From: Argentina anserina
Taxonomy: Eukaryota; Streptophyta; Magnoliopsida; Rosales; Rosaceae
Length of the DNA: 64,000 nt
Direction of reading: 5' to 3'
Assembly: GCF_933775445.1 (NCBI RefSeq)
Contig: NC_065875.1
Location: 4,229,001-4,293,000 of the forward strand
This document shows, piece by piece, positions 57,820 to 64,000 of this stretch. The notes under the pieces are model-generated. The model saw only the letters and a list, made by a program, of their open reading frames with translations. It made no database searches and had not been told where the DNA came from. How positions within the stretch are numbered: position 1 is the stretch's first letter; the number at the start of each line of letters is the position of its first letter. The position numbers and the translations under genes were made by a program.

Positions 57820-60575
57820 AGGTGCAGATCGATGAGCTATTAGACCAAGGGTTCATCAGACCTAGTGTTTCACCTTGGGGAGCACCTGTTTTGTTCGTAA
57901 AGAAGAAAGATGGTTCTCTGCGGTTGTGTGTGGACTACAGAGAGCTGAACAAGGTGACCATCAAGAATAGGTATCCCTTACCTAGGATTGATGACTTGTT
58001 CGATCAGCTCAAAGGTGCTACGGTGTTCTCTAAGATTGATTTGAGATCCGGTTATCATCAACTCAGAGTGAAGGAAGAAGATATATCGAAGACAGCCTTC
58101 AGGACCCGGTATGGACATTATGAGTTTGTCGTCATGCCATTTGGTCTAACGAATGCACCAGCTGTCTTTATGAGTTTGTTGAACCAAGTATTTAGCCCGT
58201 ACTTGGATGAGTTTGTTGTGGTGTTTGTGGATGACATTCTGATATACTCCAAGACACAAGAAGAACATGTGGTGCATCTGAGAACAGTGTTGCAGACCTT
58301 GAAGGAGGCGAGACTGTATGCCAAGCTAGAGAAGTGTGAGTTCTGGAAAGAAGAGGTCAAATTCCTTGGTCATGTTGTCTCAAAAGATGGAGTACTAGTG
58401 GACCCGGCAAAGGTAGAGGCAGTGAAGAATTGGAGTCGTCCAAAGAACCCTACAGAGATACGTAGTTTCCTCGGTTTGGCAGGTTACTACAGGAGGTTTA
58501 TCGAGGGGTTTTCTAGTATCGCATCTTCATTGACCAAGTTGACCAAGAAAGATACTCCGTTCGTGTGGACGGATGCATGTGAGGAAGCGTTCAGCAAACT
58601 AAAGACTAGACTGACCACAGCTCCAGTATTGACGATTCCCTCTAGTGGTGGTGGCTATGTCATTTACAGTGATGCTTCGCTCCAAGGTTTGGGTTGTGTG
58701 TTGATGCAGCATGGAGGAGTTGTTGCATATGGCTCGAGACAGTTGAAGATTCATGAGAAGAATTATCCGACACACGACCTAGAGCTTGCGGCAGTTGTAT
58801 TTGCCCTGAAGATTTGGAGACATTACTTGTATGGTGAGAAATTTCAACTCTTTTCAGATCATAAGAGTTTGAAGTACTTGTTCTCACAGAAGGAGCTGAA
58901 TATGAGGCAGAGGAGATGGATGGAACTCCTCAAGGACTATGACTTCACATTAGAGTACCACCCGGGGAAGGCAAATGTGGTGGCTGATACCTTGAGCAGA
59001 AAACCGAGAGGCGTGGTAGCTTCACTTATGGTCCAGGAATGGTTCATGCTAGAAGCTGCATCAGAGTTTGATTTGGTACCATCGGGAGGAGAACCAAGGG
59101 TCTTTCTTGGTAGTGTCACAGTGCAACCCACATTGATCACGAGGATCATACAGGGTCAGGCGCAGGATAGACACTCACGAGCTAAGTTGGCGGATCTTGT
59201 AGTTGATACGCTTGATGAGTGTCCTTCTGAGTGGAGAGTTGGACCCGATGGAGGGTTGAGGTTTGGGGCAAGATTGTGTGTCCCAGATTGTGATGATCTT
59301 CGGGAAGAGGTTCTTCGTACGGCACATCGTTCACGCTATACCGTCCATCCAGGGAACACCAAGATGTACAAGGACCTATGCAGACAATTCTGGTGGAACG
59401 GTATGAAGAAAGATGTAGCAGAGTTTGTATCGAAGTGCCTTACATGTCAGCAAGTGAAAGCAGAACATCAACGACCAGCTGGCATGTTGAAACCACTGAC
59501 TATTCCTCTTTGGAAGTGGGAGCAGATATCTATGGATTTTGTGACCGGGTTGCCTAGATCGAAGAAGGGTCACGATGCCATATGGGTGATTGTCGATCGA
59601 TTGACGAAGTCGGCTCATTTTCTCCCAGTGTCGATGAAGTACTCCGTGGACGTGCTTGGGAAACTATATGTGGATGAGGTAGTGAGACTTCATGGTGCTC
59701 CAGTTTCTATTGTTTCCGATAGAGATGCACGTTTCACTTCGAAGTTCTGGGGTGGTTTGCAGAAGGCGATGGGCACTACCTTGGATATGAGTACAGCTTT
59801 TCACCCTCAGACGGATGGACAGACAGAGAGGGTGAATCAGGTGATGGAAGACATGTTGAGAGCATGTGTGTTGGATTTCAAGGGTAGCTGGGAAGATCAT
59901 TTGAGATTGATTAAGTTTGCCTACAACAACAGCTACCATTCTAGCATTGGCATGGCACCGTATGAGGCACTTTATGGTAGGCCATGTCGATCTCCGATCT
60001 GTTGGGCCGAAGTTGGTGATGAGGCACTAATGGGTCCAGAGGTGGTTCAGGAAACCACGGAGAAGATCTCGATCATTCGAGATAGAATCCGGACCGCTCA
60101 GAGTAGACAGAAGAGTTATGCAGACTTGAAGAGGAGACATGTGGAGTTCGAGATCGGTGATCATGTGTTCTTGAAAGTTTCGCCTATGAGGGGTGTAGTG
60201 AGATTTGGCAAGAAGGGAAAGTTGGCTTCGAGGTACGTTGGACCTTTTGAGATACTTGAGAAGGTGGGCGAACTAGCTTATCGACTAGCCTTGCCTACTA
60301 GCATGTCGGGGGTTCACAACGTCTTCCACATTTCCATGTTGAGGAAGTATGTACCAGACGAGTCACATGTGATTGATCATAGCACCATTGAGGTGAAGGA
60401 TAATGCTACATTTGTTGTCGAGCCGGTTCGTATTTTGGATAGGTCCACAAAGAGGCTTCGGAGGAAAGACATGGAGCTAGTCAAGGTATTGTGGAGTCAC
60501 CATGACGAGGGTGATGCATCTTGGGAGCTAGAGTCAGACATGATGACCAGATATCCACAATTGTTTGTTGAGTGA
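57755..60575 (+). CDS. Pol part of the Tekay polyprotein: RT, RNase H, integrase, chromodomain
   Basis: The frame is open without an own ATG at its beginning; it is meant to be read as a continuation of gag-pro. Counting from 57,771: RT about 25-200 with [30 protein letters not shown] and FVDD at 152-155. RNase H about 293-410 ([25 protein letters not shown]). Integrase zinc site H519, H526, C556, C559 and catalytic D589, D650, E686. A GPFEIL-type domain follows, then the C-terminal chromodomain-like region at about 880-934 ending with SWELE.DM...YPQLF. All catalytic residues are present. Chromodomains of this group direct insertion to heterochromatin (family knowledge). Confidence 0.92.
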
Positions 60576-60602
60576 GCTTGAATTTCGGGACGAAATTCAT
60601 TT

Positions 60603-60615
60603 AAGGGGGGTAGAT
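60603..60615 (+). other. Polypurine tract
   Basis: AAGGGGGGTAGAT directly before the 3' LTR; the primer for second-strand synthesis. Confidence 0.85.
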
Positions 60616-63402
60616 TGTAATAACCCTAAATTCCAAAACAATATTTGGTATAATTTAAATTCTATTAAGTCGTGAAGTTTGATTTAAACCGAATGTGATT
60701 GTTTGCGATGTTTTGAAACGAAAAAAAAACGGAAACGTTTTCGGAACGTTTATTAAGAAAAACGTTACGTTTCCGAACGGAATTATCGAATTTTATTCCG
60801 TCGCTCGGTTGCGAACACTTTCTTCACGAAAGTTGTAGAGCTCGTCGATACGAGTTCGTGGATATGTGACGCGTTCAAATCGGACGTTGTGTGTAAAAGT
60901 TATTATTGACGGAAGATAGTTTCCGATTTTAAGGGAGGGTATAAAAGGACATTTTGTGAAGTAGGGTTTCTATTTTCAGAAACCCTCTTCTCTCTCCCCT
61001 CTCTCTTCCGCCGCCCCTCTCTCTCTTTTCTCTCTCTTTTCTCTCATTCTCTCTTCACTCTCTCGGTTCTCTCTTTCTCCCTCTCTCGGCTTTCTCCCTC
61101 TCCCTCTCCTCACCGAGCAGCTGCACCTCACCACCGTCCCTGGGAATCGCGAGACCCCTACCACCACCTCGAGCACGCCGAGCCTCCTCCTGCCGCCAAG
61201 GAGCCACAACGAAGAGGAAGCTCCTTTCAAGCGTTCCCGACGGTTTTGGACTCCGATCTAGGTAAGGAGGCTTTTAATTCATGGTTGTGATGTTGTGTGA
61301 TGTTTTTTGGATGAAATGGGAGGTTGTTGGTGGAGATCGGAGGGAGAGGTGGAAGGAGGGTTACCGCCGCCTAGAGGCGGCGCGTGGAGGAGCGTGGGAG
61401 GAGTAGGAGGCGGCCTAGGACCGGAGAGAGGAAGAGGGGAGAAAGGAGGAGGGTTTTGGAGTGGTGGTGACATCACACGCGCCGGTTTTGGGCTCGGCGC
61501 GTGGGCCCCACGCGCGGCCGGCCGGAGGTGGCGCGTGTGCCACACGCGCCGCCGTGTGAGGCGGTGTGAGCAATTTCGACGGAAGGGTATTTTGGTAATT
61601 TACTGTGTACGGTAAATGTAAATGTAAATTTTATTTACGTATGGTAAATGTAATTAAATGTTACCTACGATAAATGTAATTTATAAATTACTTTTAGTAA
61701 ATGTAAAAAGTAATTTGTAAAAAGGGTACATTAGTAAATTTTATTTACTGAGATTGTATTTACCTTTAAACAGTACGTATATGTATATAAATACGTATAT
61801 AGTATGTATACGTATAGAAATACGTATGTAATAATTATACGTACAGAAATACGTATATAGTACTTATACGTACATAAAATACGTATATAGTACTTATACG
61901 TCCAGAAATACGTATTAATTGAATATTGTACAGTAACAGTGAATAGTGAACAATGAACAGTAACTTCGTAAAAACCGAAAATTGCTGAACAGTAACCGAT
62001 TATTACTGTTTCGGCATTTAAAAGTTTACGAAACGATCCTAAATTCCTTTCTTATCTTTTCAAGGTGATCTATAAAGCGAGGAAAGGAAATTATCTTCGA
62101 AAATTGTGGGATTCACGCTCAAGTCAATAAGGTGAGTAAAATCTCACTGAATTACGAATCTACCCTCGTGGTGATTCAACATTTTTGCAAGTGTGTTTAT
62201 CGAATGAATTACAACATGTATATAATTTAGTGGACTATATATATACAGTATAATGGTAATAAGTACATATATATATAGTTCATTAAATTACGTACTGTTA
62301 TTAATTCATTAAAAATAGTCATTTCTATGACGGAAGTTTGTGAATTGAGCATGTGTGGTGAAATATGACATGTATAAGATATAGTGGACTATATATATAT
62401 TGTATAAATGGTAAATAAGTACGAATATATATAGTTTGCTATATAATATACTGTTATGATTTTATTGTGATTCTATTGAGCATGTGATTTGAATTGTACA
62501 ATATGATGTGAGATTATTGTACGTGATTTTTAACATTGAGATTGTTAAAATATGAGTTGTCTTCGGACCTGATTTTTGGTACAATATGATGTAAGATTAT
62601 TGTACGTGTTTGGCAAGTCGAAACCTAGCCTTTGGCCGGGCGAAAGTTACGATACAGTTAGAGCTCTAGTCTGTCTGCCTTAGTACTGCATGTGAGGTAA
62701 CGGGTGGTTATCTGCTCATGGGTACTCAGTTTATTTTGGATGTTGGGTAGCGGGTGGCTATCCAATATCAACGGTGTATTACGAGAGGGGTAACAGATGT
62801 GTACCAGCGTTCTTGGTACCCGGATTATAAATGCATTGGGTAACCAGAAGGGTTACTTAATTTCCTCATGAGCGTTTTATTTCATATTTCTTTGGGTCAA
62901 CCAGATGGGCTGACTATTGACTCATGAGGGCATTTATATTTGTTGTTTTGTGATCTTTCGTATATATTGATATGCGAACTATATTGTGATTTTACTCATA
63001 CGAGCTATAAGCTTACCGGGTTTGTGTTTACAATCCCGGTGCACCAATTCGATGGTGTAGGGGATAATTCTGCAGGTGCTGATTAGTGGGGGTTGAGTGA
63101 CGACTACAGAGGCTCGAAGTCGTTCTTATCCTACTTGTGGTGAGGTTTTAGCGTGGGTTTGTGTGTGAGAAGTTGTGTAATTTCATTTGTGAGATTTGTG
63201 AGTGATTTGTGAGGATTATTACATTTCCATTTTATGTATGGATTATAAATTTGGGTTGTAATAATTGGTTGACTGAGTTGTATTGATAACTCAGAATTGA
63301 TCCGCTGTTACACTTTAATGATTTCGATTTATTTGAGATTATTTGGTGTTTAACGAATTTAGAATTTTGAGTTTTTAAGCTCGAAATTTTAGGGTTGTTA
63401 CA
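60616..63402 (+). repeat. 3' LTR of the Tekay element
   Basis: Same ends as the 5' LTR; TATA box TATAAAA at 60,940-60,946. Differences from the 5' LTR include a longer A run near 60,720, a shorter pyrimidine leader near 61,010-61,100, and single base changes. Confidence 0.95.
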
Positions 63403-63407
63403 ATTCT

Positions 63408-64000
63408 GGACATGTATATACATGTGATTATGTGAAATGTAAGATCAGAGCTAGTGTGAAGAAGATAATGTTAGATTGCTAATACAGCAAGCTTGTGCTA
63501 ACACTAAGCCATGTCCTATAAGCGTGGCTTAAGAATATTGTTATAATAATCCAGATTCTAAACACTATGCAGGAATTACACCTTAGCATGTAAGCAACAA
63601 AAGAAAATTACAGCACAGTATATGACATTATGCACGCTCTGATAAAGTTGGCATGGTATGGTTCGCATTTTGTATTTTAATATTATGATGTATCTGACAA
63701 CGTAAGAGGGTATCCTTTGGAAAAAGAGATTAGGGTTAGAGATGAACTACTGTTAGATCCAATGACAATTTGGGGCAGATAAATCGATCTGTATTTATAC
63801 GTATATTTCACACAATAGTCTCTGAATTTTACTTGTGATTTGTAAATGCTCTGAAGAGTTGTATAAGTCTTTGTGAAAAATCACTATTTTAGTATGAAAA
63901 CCACAGTATCTATAATATATACAAAGTTACAAACAATTTGTCGACTTGTAGGGCTGCTAAGGGCTGCTAATGCGAGTCATCAACAACTCGATCACTCAAT
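63408..64000. other. Right flank of the Tekay insertion
   Basis: AT-rich, no motif-bearing ORF; no boundary of another element seen before the window ends. Confidence 0.45.

Larger units (their letters stand above)
52995..63407 (+). mobile_element. Near-complete Tekay-type chromovirus (Ty3/gypsy) retrotransposon
   Basis: Target duplication ATTCT at 52,995-52,999 and 63,403-63,407. 5' LTR 53,000-55,806 (2,807 bp), primer site 55,809, gag-pro and pol 56,095-60,575, polypurine tract 60,603-60,615, 3' LTR 60,616-63,402 (2,787 bp). Domain order protease-RT-RNase H-integrase and a C-terminal chromodomain-like end place it in the chromovirus branch, Tekay/Del type. The two LTRs differ only by scattered substitutions and short indels, so the insertion is recent. 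One small frameshift near 57,755 separates gag-pro from pol. Confidence 0.93.

Overview
The window looks like nuclear DNA of a flowering plant, most likely a eudicot (inference). The evidence is one intron-containing LRR receptor kinase of the RGI (root meristem growth factor receptor) clade, plant-type Ty3/gypsy, Ty1/copia, LINE, hAT and Helitron-type remains, and long AT-rich noncoding stretches. Only one host gene looks intact: the receptor kinase on the minus strand at 47,784-51,369. Nearly everything else is transposable elements in several layers of nesting, plus broken copies of host genes. I could not fix the species.

Layout. 1-5,337: old sequence with a decayed copia reverse transcriptase (minus strand), a 30-bp tandem repeat, a GC-rich patch and a LINE scrap. 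5,338-8,544: a 346-bp LTR piece abutting a 2.9-kb solo LTR that holds an inverted segment and a 520-bp hAT-type MITE. 8,545-17,225: Helitron/Pif1 helicase relic, LINE relics, and a 5'-truncated LINE with an 18-bp target duplication that was itself interrupted by a noncoding LTR element. 17,511-27,095: a Tat-lineage Ty3/gypsy element on the minus strand with decayed gag-pol, an intron-containing antisense ORF with its own TATA box, and a 64-bp tandem array.

27,096-35,430: a 5'- and 3'-truncated pseudogene of the DNA polymerase alpha catalytic subunit on the plus strand. It is split by a hAT-type MITE in an exon, a cluster of foldback repeats hit by a solo LTR in an intron, and a 2.6-kb hAT-like element that carries pieces of an A1-type cyclin gene and an S-domain receptor kinase gene. 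35,430-46,690: two diverged LTR-like stretches, a 4.3-kb solo LTR with an internal tandem duplication, and a broken copia element.

47,650-51,720: the RGI-type receptor gene with TATA box, (GA)32 tract, one intron and poly(A) signal. 52,995-63,407: a nearly complete Tekay-type chromovirus retrotransposon with long LTRs, target duplication, primer site, gag-pro and pol; one small frameshift separates gag-pro from pol.

The elements give a relative time order. The polymerase pseudogene is older than its MITE and its cyclin-carrying element; the LINE is older than the LTR element inside it; the Tekay copy is the youngest large insertion. All calls rest on reading motifs, repeats and target duplications by eye; no database search was run.
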